A stretch of 64,000 bases of DNA from Planctomycetaceae bacterium (GTDB lineage: Bacteria > Planctomycetota > Planctomycetia > Pirellulales > UBA1268), in NCBI GenBank assembly GCA_902629495.1, contig CACORA010000006.1, forward strand, positions 1 through 64,000. Reading direction: 5' to 3'. The notes below the pieces were generated by a model. That model did not search any database and was not told the DNA's origin. It saw only the letters and a list, made by a program, of their open reading frames with translations. A program made the translations under genes and the position numbers. Within the stretch, counting starts at the first letter, position 1. Every line of letters begins with the position of its first letter. Of this stretch, positions 54,256-63,609 are shown one piece after another.

Positions 54256-55623
54256 ATGAAATGTATAACACGCCTTCTTTTCATTTTCAGTGCATGTGTG
54301 TTGGCGTCATATGTTGAGTGCTCAGCATCTGATCTTGAGCCTGCGGGTTGGACAACACATTCAGCACGCCCTGAAATTCGCCCAGAATTTTCATGGGACA
54401 AAAAGGGTGGCCCTCGCGGACAAGGTGCCTTTGTCATTGCGTCGAATGGTCGTGAAGGTCTGTCAGGGCACTGGCAGCATGCCTTCGAAGTTGAGGGGAA
54501 GAAGCATTATCAGTTCTCAGTATGGCGCCGCTCCTTCCATCAGCCACATCTCCGTCGGGTAGGAACAGCTCGAATTGTATGGCTCAACAGTCAAGGTGAA
54601 CGGGCCATGCGTGATGAAGTCTCAGAAGCGTCCTATCGACCGGGGGAATACCCACGAGCCCAACCCGAGTTTCCACCTGACGGGAAGTCTGTTAACGGTT
54701 GGACTGAGTTGACTGCGATCTATCGAGCTCCAAGTACTGCCGTACGGGCCATTGTAGAACTCCATTATCGATGGGGGCAACCGAATACACAGATCGCGTG
54801 GGCAGATGTTGGCTTTTCTGAGGTTCCTGCTCCGAAGCCTCGGTTGATCAGACTTGCGACTGTGCATCATCGACCAAAGAATGGAAAAACATCACATGAG
54901 AAATGTGAGCAATTCGCTCCACTGATTGCAGAGGCTGCAAAGCAGAATGCTGATCTTGTCGTTCTGCCGGAGGTATTGACCTACTACGGAACAGGGCTGA
55001 CGTACGCGGAGTGTGCAGAAACGATCCCAGGCCCATCAACGGAGTACTTTGGAAATCTTGCCCGAAAGCACGACTGCTACATTGTGGCTGGGTTGCTCGA
55101 GCGTGAAAAACACTTGATTTATAATGTCGCGGTACTTCTTGGACCATCTGGTGGGGTTGTTGGAAAGTACAGAAAAGTCACATTGCCACGAGGTGAAATT
55201 GAAGGAGGCATCATGCCTGGTGATGACTATCCTGTTTTTGAAACACGCTTTGGAAACGTTGGAATGATGATCTGTTATGACGGTTTTTTTCCAGAGGTTG
55301 CTCGTGAGTTGACAAAGAATGGAGCGGATGTCATTGCGTGGCCTGTTTGGGGTTGTAACCCGATGCTGGGTGCTGCCCGCGCGTGTGAAAACCATGTTTA
55401 TGTAGTGAGTAGTACATACACAGATGTATCTTCACGCTGGATGATTTCAGCCGTCTATGGTCAAGACGGTAAACCTCTTGCTCAAGCGAAAGAGTGGCCT
55501 TCCGTTGCTGTCGCAGAAGTGGATCTTAGCACTCCCCTCCACTGGCATAGTCTGGGTGATTTTAGGGCACAGATTCCACGACATCGTCCAGTTGTACCTG
55601 TGGAGAGAACGACTCAAGACTAA
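54256..55623 (+). CDS. Exported carbon-nitrogen hydrolase (nitrilase superfamily)
   Basis: A 455-residue protein with a signal peptide (MKCITRLLFIFSACVLAS) from ATG 54256; GAGGAG sits ten bases upstream. Residues about 30-195 form a beta-rich, probably jelly-roll domain (HYQFSVWRRSF, IVELHYRWGQ). The rest is a nitrilase-fold amidohydrolase with the full Glu-Lys-Cys triad: VVLPEVLTYYG (Glu), GKYRKVTLPRGE (Lys) and MMICYDGFFPE (Cys). Most nitrilases are cytoplasmic; this one is exported and has an added N-terminal domain. A sulfatase gene follows by 49 bases, so the pair may process a nitrogen-containing polymer. Confidence 0.87.
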   Translation: MKCITRLLFIFSACVLASYVECSASDLEPAGWTTHSARPEIRPEFSWDKKGGPRGQGAFVIASNGREGLSGHWQHAFEVEGKKHYQFSVWRRSFHQPHLRRVGTARIVWLNSQGERAMRDEVSEASYRPGEYPRAQPEFPPDGKSVNGWTELTAIYRAPSTAVRAIVELHYRWGQPNTQIAWADVGFSEVPAPKPRLIRLATVHHRPKNGKTSHEKCEQFAPLIAEAAKQNADLVVLPEVLTYYGTGLTYAECAETIPGPSTEYFGNLARKHDCYIVAGLLEREKHLIYNVAVLLGPSGGVVGKYRKVTLPRGEIEGGIMPGDDYPVFETRFGNVGMMICYDGFFPEVARELTKNGADVIAWPVWGCNPMLGAARACENHVYVVSSTYTDVSSRWMISAVYGQDGKPLAQAKEWPSVAVAEVDLSTPLHWHSLGDFRAQIPRHRPVVPVERTTQD

Positions 55624-55672
55624 CTTCCACAGATGCCATTCTACCGTATCTTTTGGAAAAGAGCATGAGGAA

Positions 55673-57133
55673 ATGGAGCATGTTGCCGTACAAATGATTT
55701 TGTGTCGTAGCAGTCTTTGGCTGATCATCATGTCAATGCTTTTCGTGCCCGGCATGCTTAGAGCCGCTGCCCGTCATCAAGAAACGCATTTGCCAAATAT
55801 TGTTTTCATACTCGCAGACGATCAGCGTTCCGATACCATACGCGCTCTTGGGAATACCAATATTCAGACACCCTCGTTGGATCATCTCGTTGACCATGGG
55901 ACGGTTTTTCTGAATGCAATTACTGCTGTGCCCATTTGTGTTGCCAGTCGTGCTGAAATACTGACTGGTCGAGATGGTCTCAACAACGGAAAGCAGGATG
56001 CTGGCGATAGCCCATATGTCCATGCTGTTGCGTGGGGTTCTGCATTGGCTCAGGCAGGATACGACACCTGTTATGTTGGGAAGTGGCACACAAAAGGTCG
56101 CCCGAGTGATTTTGGATATGTGAAGGCAAAGGGCTTGTTTGGAAGTGGTGGTAGTGCTTTTCCGCTTACGTATGCACGTGATTGGAAAGGCATGGATGTC
56201 ACAGGGTACCGTGGGTGGGTTTTTCAGACCGACGATAAGCAGTTGTTTCCTGAGCGAGGTGTTGGTCTTCTGCCAGACATCAGCAAAGACTTTGCCGATG
56301 CTGCCATCGACTTTATCTCATCAAACCAAGATGAGCCATTTTTCTTACATGTGAATTTTACGGCGCCTCATGACCCACTTTTTTTCCCGACAGGTTGGAA
56401 TACAGTTGAGTTCGATCGACCACCAACACCGCCAAACTTTCGTCCAGAACACCCGTTTGATCATGGTAATTTTCAGGGACGGGATGAAAAACTGTTTCAC
56501 TGGCCAAGAACAGAGGATGAAACACAATCGGGGTTAGCAGTGTATTATGCCGTGATTGAGCATCTTGATCAGCAGGTTGGAAGAATTCTGGAATCACTTC
56601 GAGCTACCAACAAGTTAGCAAATACCGTGATCATCTATTCGAGTGATCATGGCTTGGCCATGGGAAGCCACGGCCTTCGAGGAAAGCAGAATATGTATGA
56701 GCATTCCATCGGTGTTCCACTGATTTTCTATGGTGCAGGCATTCCGGCGAGACAGGTGTGTACAACCCCGTGCTATTTACGTGATCTGTATCCAACCACG
56801 TGTGAACTTGCAGGAATCGACATTCCTGTAACCGTTCAAGGAAAAAGCCTAAAGCCTGCATTCGAAGATCACACGGCACACATGTACGACGAAGTCTTTG
56901 CTCATTTCCGCAACTCCCAGCGCATGGTTCGAACCGATAGATGGAAATTCATCTGTTATCCAATCGCAGGTAAAGAACAATTGTTCGATCTCAAACAAGA
57001 TCCATTTGAAAGAAAGAACCTCATCAACTCATCTGATCATGCAGCCATCGCGGCCACCTTGCGAACAAAACTATTGACGTGGCGAAAGAGCCATAACGAT
57101 GTGACGCTTTCTCATGAATACCTCGCAAGGTAA
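55673..57133 (+). CDS. Exported sulfatase (type I) with CxAxR-type active site
   Basis: A 486-residue sulfatase with a signal peptide (LWLIIMSMLFVPGMLRA). NIVFILADDQRSDTI is the metal-binding N-terminal motif; the formylglycine signature reads ICVASRAEILTGR, with Ala instead of the common Pro. CYVGKWHTKGR and YSSDHGLAMGSHGLRGKQ supply the other active-site groups. Start ATG 55673 is preferred, 49 bases after the nitrilase stop; the frame extends upstream inside that gene. The substrate is unknown; sulfated glycan is typical. Confidence 0.9.
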   Translation: MEHVAVQMILCRSSLWLIIMSMLFVPGMLRAAARHQETHLPNIVFILADDQRSDTIRALGNTNIQTPSLDHLVDHGTVFLNAITAVPICVASRAEILTGRDGLNNGKQDAGDSPYVHAVAWGSALAQAGYDTCYVGKWHTKGRPSDFGYVKAKGLFGSGGSAFPLTYARDWKGMDVTGYRGWVFQTDDKQLFPERGVGLLPDISKDFADAAIDFISSNQDEPFFLHVNFTAPHDPLFFPTGWNTVEFDRPPTPPNFRPEHPFDHGNFQGRDEKLFHWPRTEDETQSGLAVYYAVIEHLDQQVGRILESLRATNKLANTVIIYSSDHGLAMGSHGLRGKQNMYEHSIGVPLIFYGAGIPARQVCTTPCYLRDLYPTTCELAGIDIPVTVQGKSLKPAFEDHTAHMYDEVFAHFRNSQRMVRTDRWKFICYPIAGKEQLFDLKQDPFERKNLINSSDHAAIAATLRTKLLTWRKSHNDVTLSHEYLAR

Positions 57134-57195
57134 GAGAAATTCGCACACAGTTTCGTGTGCCGCATCACGCAGGAGAGAAGAAGCAACTGGCTGTT

Positions 57196-57648
57196 TTAAT
57201 TGATAGGTATGCCAGCCTTTTTGTAGTGCGCGGCTTTCTCCTTCGTGTTTTCAAGGATGGTGATGGCACCTGTTTTTCCATCATATCCATACATTTGAAA
57301 TGGACGTAGGGGATTAAACTCTACTCCATGTTCTTTGAGGAGTTGTACAAACTCCTCAACTGTGGGTTGTTTTCCGTTAAGGGCTTTTTGAAGGTCAACG
57401 GCATGTTTCAGGTTCAATACTTTGGCTCGTGAGCGGACGGTGACATAGGCGCTGGCTGCCTGAGAGAGAGGGTCGTTGCCTCGAATTTTTTGATCGGCAA
57501 CGACGATATTTGGATCTTTGAGGGCGTTTGCCGAATCAACAATCCGAGCTGGTACCTTCGGTATATCTGCACCATACGTACGCAAAAGAAGGCTCCATAT
57601 GATGATTCCACACACAGGAACTATTTTTCTTACAACGGCATTCATCAT
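57196..57648 (-). CDS. Small secreted protein of unknown function
   Basis: A 150-residue protein with a signal peptide (MMNAVVRKIVPVCGIIIWSLL) and no further membrane span. AGGA lies five bases before the ATG. The mature part is Lys/Ala-rich with a conserved-looking VDLQKALNGKQPTVEEFVQLLKEHG block and a C-terminal FQMYGYDGKTGAITIL segment. I do not recognise a domain. It is convergent with the second sulfatase gene, and transcribed alone. Confidence 0.65.
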   Translation of the reverse strand: MMNAVVRKIVPVCGIIIWSLLLRTYGADIPKVPARIVDSANALKDPNIVVADQKIRGNDPLSQAASAYVTVRSRAKVLNLKHAVDLQKALNGKQPTVEEFVQLLKEHGVEFNPLRPFQMYGYDGKTGAITILENTKEKAAHYKKAGIPIN

Positions 57649-57904
57649 GTATTCCTTTCATTCGTGGCTTCACTCGTCAACAACATGACGATAAGGAAGG
57701 AGCCAGCATCGTATTATCTTGAAAATGATGTCTTCGCCAAGTGTCACCTGCATCCATAGTGTATTCCCTTGGTGTGTGATGTCATCAGCTTTTAGTGGAT
57801 GATACATCTGGCCTCTGACAATCGTTGTATGCGTTTGTGCCAACACTGATATCATGAGGCTGTTGAGCCGTTGACATGCAGTATTCGTTTTGGAGGTGAG
57901 GCGT

Positions 57905-58474
57905 ATGGTGACCAGGTCACAATATGGTGGATTCTTTTTTGGAATAACATTCTCTTTGGCTTTATGTTCTTTCAGCCGAGGGTGGGGAATGCCACCGGAG
58001 AGCGTATCGGATTCACAGACCTTGCATCAGCAAGAGGTTGAAACAGGTCCAACAGCCGAGGGGCAGGGGAACCGACCGGACACCATTCAACGTCGAACGT
58101 CACGATTCCAGAAGCTCCTGTCGGGAGTCACGCTCCGCGGGCGTTTTACGATTGATCGCAATACACAAGAGGATGAACTACCACAGGAAGAGGAATACAC
58201 CATTAAGTCTGCAATACCACTTGGAGGAGATCTGTGGCTGGTGACATCTCGCATTCGGTATGGAGACGTTGACACAACCGTCCCTGTACCGGTTGTGGTG
58301 AAGTGGGCCGGAGACACGCCCATGATTACACTAGATAACGTTGCCCTTCCAGGTATGGGCACCTTTTCCGCCAGGGTGCTCTTTCATCGCAACAGGTATG
58401 CCGGGACATGGCAGCATGATGATATCGGAGGACATATGTTTGGAGAGTTGTTACACAGTGACAATGAGAAGTAA
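57905..58474 (+). CDS. Conserved planctomycete secreted protein of unknown function
   Basis: A 189-residue protein with a signal peptide (YGGFFFGITFSLALCSF) starting at ATG 57905 (GGAGG eight bases upstream). The mature domain (about 70-185) has motifs I recall as recurring in planctomycete proteins: EEYTIKSA, RIRYGDVD, VVKWAGDTPMITLD and NRYAGTWQHDDIGGHMFGEL. No catalytic residues are obvious; a beta-rich binding fold is likely. The DUF2805 gene begins six bases after its stop, so they are probably co-transcribed. Confidence 0.75.
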   Translation: MVTRSQYGGFFFGITFSLALCSFSRGWGMPPESVSDSQTLHQQEVETGPTAEGQGNRPDTIQRRTSRFQKLLSGVTLRGRFTIDRNTQEDELPQEEEYTIKSAIPLGGDLWLVTSRIRYGDVDTTVPVPVVVKWAGDTPMITLDNVALPGMGTFSARVLFHRNRYAGTWQHDDIGGHMFGELLHSDNEK

Positions 58475-58480
58475 AACCAG

Positions 58481-58756
58481 ATGTCTAAAAATCGGCATGA
58501 AGGCAAACGTGAAGATATTGATCGTATCATCATGATGGCTTGGGAAGATCGCACCAGTTTTGATGCGATTCGTGACCAATTCGGTCTGACTCCCGGAGAA
58601 GTAATTAAATTAATGCGGCAGGAGTTGAAGCCACGTTCATTTAAACTCTGGCGACAACGAACGCAGGGGCGAGTGACCAAGCATGAGGCCAAGTTTGCAG
58701 AAACAGATGCTGGTCATCAACGACGACGATTTCGTTCTCAGTCGCAGCGGGGATAG
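58481..58756 (+). CDS. DUF2805 / TIGR03643 family small protein
   Basis: A 91-residue basic protein. IDRIIMMAWEDRTSFDAIRD, QFGLTPGEVIKLMRQELKP and FKLWRQRTQGRVTKH are the family's conserved blocks, consistent with a helix-turn-helix-like fold. Function is unknown. From memory, members often occur in genomes near DUF2256 and cryptochrome/photolyase-related genes; a DUF2256 gene is present at 32864 but no photolyase is in the window. It follows the WAGDTP-motif secreted protein by six bases. Confidence 0.82.
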   Translation: MSKNRHEGKREDIDRIIMMAWEDRTSFDAIRDQFGLTPGEVIKLMRQELKPRSFKLWRQRTQGRVTKHEAKFAETDAGHQRRRFRSQSQRG

Positions 58757-58777
58757 GTCGTTCGGCCTGTGGCAACG

Positions 58778-59080
58778 TTACTTGAGTTTACTGTCGATAC
58801 TTGCGAGTCGCTGTTCAATACGAATGGCTAGAATGATGATCTCAGGAAGAGCAAGGAGCAACAGTCCACTGATAAAAAGATAAGGGATAAAGCTAAAGCC
58901 CATAGGTATTTGTTGTAAGAACAGTAAAGCAAGCAAACAGATTGCAAGTCCAAGACTTATATAGCCACAAAACTTGCATGCAATTGAGAGTCTTCGTAGT
59001 GAGGGGTAGTTTGACCATTCACTTGGTTTTCTTTGCGGTGCTGAGACGGATTCAGACGATGCTGGGCCTGTTGTGTTCAT
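58778..59080 (-). CDS. Small two-span membrane protein
   Basis: From ATG 59080 a 100-residue protein with an N-terminal Ser/Pro-rich segment, two adjacent hydrophobic helices (CGYISLGLAICLLALLFL and FIPYLFISGLLLLALPEI) and a charged C-terminal helix (RIEQRLASIDSKLK) that looks like a short coiled coil. The family is not recognised. A longer frame to GTG 59134 adds 18 residues without features. It is convergent with the DUF2805 gene. Confidence 0.55.
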   Translation of the reverse strand: MNTTGPASSESVSAPQRKPSEWSNYPSLRRLSIACKFCGYISLGLAICLLALLFLQQIPMGFSFIPYLFISGLLLLALPEIIILAIRIEQRLASIDSKLK

Positions 59081-59397
59081 ATAAGGACTCTTTTCTGTGT
59101 GTTCACTTGGATTGTGAGCGTTCCCCTTACGCACGAAGAGTTTAGGGGCTCTGTTTCGCTATCACAACGAAAGAACAGTCGCATCAAAGAATGTGTAGGG
59201 AGCATATCGACTGGCTGAGGCTCCCATAAAAACAAGTAGTAGCAGTGTGTGTTTTTACCAGTTGTTTTGAGCCTGTTTGGGGAGTGGCAACAGGATTGGA
59301 AACGGTGCCTGCCGACGAATTCACTTGAAATTCAAACAAGAAGCCCATACCTTTCGTAGGAAGTATCTTCACCAGAACCACTGCATCGGAAAGGGCC
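59081..59397. other. Divergent intergenic region (317 bases)
   Basis: Between the two-span membrane protein (minus) and the hypothetical protein at 59398 (plus). It contains one clear inverted repeat, GGGAGC (59198-59203) with GCTCCC (59220-59225), whose role I cannot assign; it lacks a U-tract. No gene is visible. Confidence 0.45.
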
Positions 59398-59991
59398 ATG
59401 GAAAACGCAGAACAAGCAGGTTGTGAGATCGTTCGAGTATCGAAATCCAATCCATCAAAGGGTGACTCAACTCTTTTGTGGTTCTTCCTGATTGTGGTCG
59501 GGTTGGTTTGTCTCATCTCCTTTACTTCTTCGAGTGGTTCTAAAATCAAGAGCGAAGACTATCGCCTTGCAAAAGAAATGTATCCAAGCCTGACACCGAA
59601 GCAGTATCTCATGGGACGGGGTCTGGTTCCGGTACAAGTGCCGCTTCTGTTGGATAGTTATGCACTGGTTGATGGTGGAGTGAAGTGGGTGAGTGCGGAA
59701 GAAGCGAAAAGGGATCAGCATCTTCCCAAGGCACCTACGCTCACCATGGCAGAAATTCGCCGTTTGGCTAACTCTCCTGCCCCTGAAGACCACAGGTTAC
59801 TTCGTGGTACTGCACAGAAGTGGAATGAGTATCAGCTTTTTTCAGTTGTGATGTCAGCGGCTGTGATGGATAACGAAGAAGAGGCTGAAAAAATAATGAA
59901 TATCATTGATGAAAAGATGTGGGATGAGTGGAAGCACAGAGAACTGAATCCAGATTCCACAGCAGAAAAACTTTTGCGTGATGCGTCATAG
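59398..59991 (+). CDS. Membrane-anchored protein of unknown function
   Basis: A 197-residue protein with a cytoplasmic N-terminus of about 25 residues, one membrane span (LLWFFLIVVGLVCLISF) and a charged outer domain. The segment DYRLAKEMYPSLTPKQYLMG and the C-terminal acidic helices (DNEEEAEKIMNIIDEKMW) are the only landmarks. Not recognised as a known family. AAGGG sits just ahead of the ATG. Confidence 0.65.
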   Translation: MENAEQAGCEIVRVSKSNPSKGDSTLLWFFLIVVGLVCLISFTSSSGSKIKSEDYRLAKEMYPSLTPKQYLMGRGLVPVQVPLLLDSYALVDGGVKWVSAEEAKRDQHLPKAPTLTMAEIRRLANSPAPEDHRLLRGTAQKWNEYQLFSVVMSAAVMDNEEEAEKIMNIIDEKMWDEWKHRELNPDSTAEKLLRDAS

Positions 59992-60060
59992 CCTTTCGGA
60001 AAATCGAAGAAGGATAGTGTTGAAGTAAACGGTGGCAGGGACTGAGGGCGGAGCGTTCTG

Positions 60061-60210
60061 ATGAGTTATTTGTCATCTTCTCGAGGCATGTCGCCAGCGT
60101 TGAGCGTCTCTGGGACGTGCCGCGATTTCGTGTCCACATCGTTCGATCGCCAACGGGATCGTGTCGAGTCCGACCGTGTCCGTCTGCTGCTCGGCCCTTC
60201 GAGTACCTGA
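60061..60210 (+). CDS. Possible small ORF in the gap before tRNA-Gln
   Basis: A 49-codon frame starting ATG 60061, with GGAG about eight bases upstream, in a noticeably GC-richer stretch than its surroundings. The product is Arg/Ser-rich with no recognisable domain. It may be chance or a decayed remnant; nothing else supports it. Confidence 0.2.
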   Translation: MSYLSSSRGMSPALSVSGTCRDFVSTSFDRQRDRVESDRVRLLLGPSST

Positions 60211-60237
60211 CGCAGTTTTTTTGGATAAGGGCCCAAA

Positions 60238-60308
60238 CTACCCGACTAGGATTCGAACCTAGACTAAGGGTACCAAAAACCCTTGTGCTACCGTTACACC
60301 ATCGGGTA
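60238..60308 (-). tRNA. tRNA-Gln (anticodon TTG)
   Basis: Read on the minus strand from 60308 to 60238, 71 bases. The acceptor stem is TACCCGA paired with TCGGGTA, with discriminator G at 60238. The anticodon stem AGGGT/ACCCT encloses the loop TTTTGGT, giving anticodon TTG, which reads CAA glutamine codons. The T arm CTAGG-TTCGAAT-CCTAG is perfect. The D arm is small. The 3' CCA is not encoded in the DNA. The gene stands alone, divergent from the glycine riboswitch about 100 bases away. Confidence 0.96.
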
Positions 60309-60410
60309 TCAGAATCGATGACGGGATATATTAGCCGATTCCAGTGCCTGTTTGCGATAGGGGAGAGAAAGGCGTTGTCGTGAGGTGCTCAGCAGCATAG
60401 ACTTTTGAGG

Positions 60411-60573
60411 GTCAGGAGAGAGTCGAAAGACCGCCGAAGGCCGAACGCTCAGGCAAAAGAACTGACTGAGAAAAACTGTTGGAGAGCGATGAAATCGCAT
60501 GATTTCATCCACCGAAGGGGCAAGCCCCGGATCGAAATCCGGGTGTGAATCTCTCAGGTTCCAGGACAACAGG
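60411..60573 (+). promoter_or_regulatory. Tandem glycine riboswitch upstream of gcvP
   Basis: Two glycine aptamers in series. Aptamer 1 (about 60411-60466): P1 GTCA/TGAC, GGAGAGAG, CCGCCGAAGG, then CAGG and AAAAG. Aptamer 2 (about 60476-60572): P1 CTGTT/AACAG, GGAGAGC, ACCGAAGGGGCAA and CTCTCAGG. These are the conserved blocks of the known glycine riboswitch class, which turns on glycine cleavage genes when glycine is abundant. A hairpin just downstream (CCATCC 60584-60589 with GGGTGG 60594-60599) lies seven bases before the AAGGA ribosome-binding site (60606-60610) and is a candidate expression platform; no terminator U-tract is seen, so control of translation is more likely. Confidence 0.93.
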
Positions 60574-60619
60574 GATCACGTCGCCATCCTACAGGGTGGT
60601 GTGCTAAGGAATCTCAGTC

Positions 60620-63541
60620 ATGTCCGCAATCCACGCTCCAGCCTCCGCAATCAAGTCTTGTGGATCCTCGTCATTATCTGAACACGGACCCGAAGGCTGC
60701 CCGGAGTTTTCCAGCCGACATATCGGCATCCGAGAAGCAGACGAGCATCATATGCTTGATGCCATAGGCGTATCTTCCCGTGACGAACTTATCGAACAGG
60801 TTGTCCCATCAAGTATTCGTCGTCATGACAACATGCGACTGCCACCAGCGCTCTCAGAGACCGAAGCGTTAGAGGAACTTAAAGCTATCGCGTCACAGAA
60901 CAAGGTTTTAAAGAGTTTTATCGGGCAAGGCTATTATGGAACGATCACTCCAACTGTGATTCAGAGAAACATTCTCGAAAACCCTGCCTGGTATACAGCG
61001 TATACGCCCTATCAGGCTGAAATCAGTCAGGGCCGCATGGAAGCCCTTATCAACTTTCAGACAATGATCTGTGATTTGACTGGCATGCCAATCAGTAACG
61101 CGTCTCTTCTAGATGAGTCCACGGCTGCCGCAGAGGCAATGGCCCTCGCGTACCGGGTCACGAAGTCAAAAGATACTGTGTTCGTGGTTGATCATCATTG
61201 TCATCCACAGACCCTTGAGATCCTTGCCACACGAGCGGAACCATTAGGTATTGATCTCATCATTGGAGATGTCCGTGAGCTTATTGAAGAAGGTCCATTT
61301 TTTGGGGTGCTTGTCCAGTACCCAACTACAGATGGTGAGATACCGGATTGGCACTCGCTTTCAGAAAGAGTGCTTGAAAAGAATGCCACTCTTTGTGTAG
61401 CTACGGATCCACTCGCTCTTACGCTCCTGAAGCCTCCAGGAGAATGGGGCGCTGATATCGTTGTTGGTTCGACACAGCGAATGGGTATGCCTATGGGTTG
61501 CGGTGGGCCGCATGCAGCTTTTTTTGCATGTCAGGATAAATTTCGACGCTCTTTACCAGGCCGTTTAGTCGGTGTGAGCATTGATGCTTCCGGGAAGCCT
61601 GCCTATCGGCTGGCTCTTCAAACACGTGAACAACACATTCGTCGTGAGAAAGCAACGTCGAACATCTGTACCGCACAGGTCTTGCCAGCAGTTGTTGCAG
61701 CTATGTATGCGGTCTACCACGGCCCAGAAGGCCTTCGTGCTATTGCACAGCGAATTGCTCACCTCACATCGGTATTCATGGCTGGGCTTCGTCTTATGGG
61801 GTACCAGACTCGGAACACGTATGCATTCGATACGGTATCACTTGATGTTGGCTCTCAAGCAGAGTGTCTTGTTGAGCGAGCTCGTGCAATGGGTAGTAAT
61901 CTTCGGGCGATTGATGACAGTACGTTGAGTATTTCGTTTGATGAAAAAACGAAACCGTCTGATGTGGTTGATCTGTTGGAAGTTTTCGTAAACCCAGGGC
62001 AGGAGGCTCCAGCATTTGACCAGTGCGAACATCAGGCACGTTCACTCATTCCAGAGTGGCTCGAGCGTCAGTCTTCTTTCCTTTTGCACCCAGTGTTTCA
62101 CTCCCATCGAAGTGAAACGCAAATGTTACGGTATCTCAGAGAGCTTGCCGATAGGGACCTCGCTCTCGATCGTTCGATGATCCCTCTTGGAAGTTGCACG
62201 ATGAAGCTCAATGCAACAACTGAGATGATCCCAGTCAGTTGGCCGGAGTTTGCTGATATTCATCCCTTCGCACCGAAAGAGCAACAGGCAGGCTTCACGC
62301 AACTGACAGAGCAACTCAAAAACTGGTTGTGTGAGGCAACTGGGTATGGCGGTATCAGTCTCCAGCCCAATGCGGGAAGTCAGGGTGAGTATGCGGGGCT
62401 TCTTGCCATTCGTTCCTGGCAGCGATCACGAGGACAGGGGCATCGCGACGTGTGTCTGATCCCGGCTTCCGCTCATGGTACCAATCCTGCCAGTGCGCAG
62501 ATGGCTGGCATGCGTGTTGTTGTCACTGGTTGCGATGCTCAGGGAAATATTGACTTGGACGGATTCAAGTCCAAGTGTGATGAGTACAGCAATGACTTAG
62601 CTGCTGTGATGATCACCTATCCAAGTACCCATGGAGTTTTCGAGTCACACGTTAAAGAACTCTGTGACATTGTGCATCATCATGGTGGACGTGTGTATGT
62701 GGATGGAGCCAACATGAATGCTCTTGTTGGAACGGCAGCGCCAGGTGATTTTGGTGGTGATGTCAGCCATTTGAATCTTCATAAAACATTTTGTATTCCT
62801 CATGGTGGAGGTGGGCCTGGAGTCGGTCCAGTGTGTGTTGTCGATGATCTTGTTGATTTTTTACCGGGCCATGCGACCGGTGGAGTTGCAACAAGTGGTG
62901 GGGTCGGTGCTGTATCAGCAACCCCACTTGGGAATGCGCTGGTGCTTCCAATTAGCTGGATGTATATCCGGATGATGGGGGCGGAAGGCTTGCAGCGAGC
63001 AACGGAAACAGCCATTGTTTCGGCAAATTACATTAGCGAGCGTCTTGGAGAGCATTATCCAACACTCTATGCAGGAGATAGCGGTCGCATTGCGCATGAG
63101 TGCATTCTTGACTTGAGGCCGTTAAAAGAAACCAGTGGTGTCACTGCAGAAGATGTCGCCAAGCGACTCATTGACTATGGTTTTCATGCGCCGACGCTCA
63201 GTTTTCCGGTGCCTGGCACACTCATGGTTGAACCAACGGAAAGTGAAGATCTCGCGGAACTTGACCGGTTCATTCATGCAATGATTTCTATCCGCTCAGA
63301 GATTCGTAAGATTGAGGAAGGGACATGGTCTCGAGAAGATAATCCGTTGGTGCACGCTCCTCATACGGCAGAGTGCGTTGTCGCGGATGGCTGGACACGA
63401 GGCTATTCGCGGGAGCAAGCGGCCTATCCCGTTGCTGAATTACGCCGTCGCAAGTATTGGCCGCCGGTCTGTCGGGTTGATAATGTGCACGGTGATCGAA
63501 ATCTCTTCTGTAGCTGTGTTCCGTTGTCAGACTGGGAATAA
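60620..63541 (+). CDS. gcvP: Glycine dehydrogenase (decarboxylating), full-length P-protein
   Basis: A 973-residue PLP enzyme, fused alpha- and beta-like halves as in the homodimeric type. [17 protein letters not shown] is the typical N-terminus; [21 protein letters not shown] with [16 protein letters not shown] follows; the PLP lysine is in [19 protein letters not shown]. It decarboxylates glycine with the H-protein and T-protein of the cleavage system, which are not in this window. ATG 60620 has AAGGA nine bases upstream and follows the tandem glycine riboswitch. Confidence 0.97.
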   Translation: MSAIHAPASAIKSCGSSSLSEHGPEGCPEFSSRHIGIREADEHHMLDAIGVSSRDELIEQVVPSSIRRHDNMRLPPALSETEALEELKAIASQNKVLKSFIGQGYYGTITPTVIQRNILENPAWYTAYTPYQAEISQGRMEALINFQTMICDLTGMPISNASLLDESTAAAEAMALAYRVTKSKDTVFVVDHHCHPQTLEILATRAEPLGIDLIIGDVRELIEEGPFFGVLVQYPTTDGEIPDWHSLSERVLEKNATLCVATDPLALTLLKPPGEWGADIVVGSTQRMGMPMGCGGPHAAFFACQDKFRRSLPGRLVGVSIDASGKPAYRLALQTREQHIRREKATSNICTAQVLPAVVAAMYAVYHGPEGLRAIAQRIAHLTSVFMAGLRLMGYQTRNTYAFDTVSLDVGSQAECLVERARAMGSNLRAIDDSTLSISFDEKTKPSDVVDLLEVFVNPGQEAPAFDQCEHQARSLIPEWLERQSSFLLHPVFHSHRSETQMLRYLRELADRDLALDRSMIPLGSCTMKLNATTEMIPVSWPEFADIHPFAPKEQQAGFTQLTEQLKNWLCEATGYGGISLQPNAGSQGEYAGLLAIRSWQRSRGQGHRDVCLIPASAHGTNPASAQMAGMRVVVTGCDAQGNIDLDGFKSKCDEYSNDLAAVMITYPSTHGVFESHVKELCDIVHHHGGRVYVDGANMNALVGTAAPGDFGGDVSHLNLHKTFCIPHGGGGPGVGPVCVVDDLVDFLPGHATGGVATSGGVGAVSATPLGNALVLPISWMYIRMMGAEGLQRATETAIVSANYISERLGEHYPTLYAGDSGRIAHECILDLRPLKETSGVTAEDVAKRLIDYGFHAPTLSFPVPGTLMVEPTESEDLAELDRFIHAMISIRSEIRKIEEGTWSREDNPLVHAPHTAECVVADGWTRGYSREQAAYPVAELRRRKYWPPVCRVDNVHGDRNLFCSCVPLSDWE

Positions 63542-63609
63542 CGGCGTAATTTCCTCGTTGTCCTTCCTATGACACTCTTTCCTCACGGTATCCCTTTGGA
63601 AAAAGTGTT

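Noticed and set aside
57143..57160. GCACAC/GTGTGC hairpin after the second sulfatase gene as a terminator
   Set aside because: The stem is only six pairs and no T-rich tract follows.
60117..60383. 88-codon frame through the tRNA-Gln gene
   Set aside because: It reads antisense through a well-formed tRNA and has no protein features.
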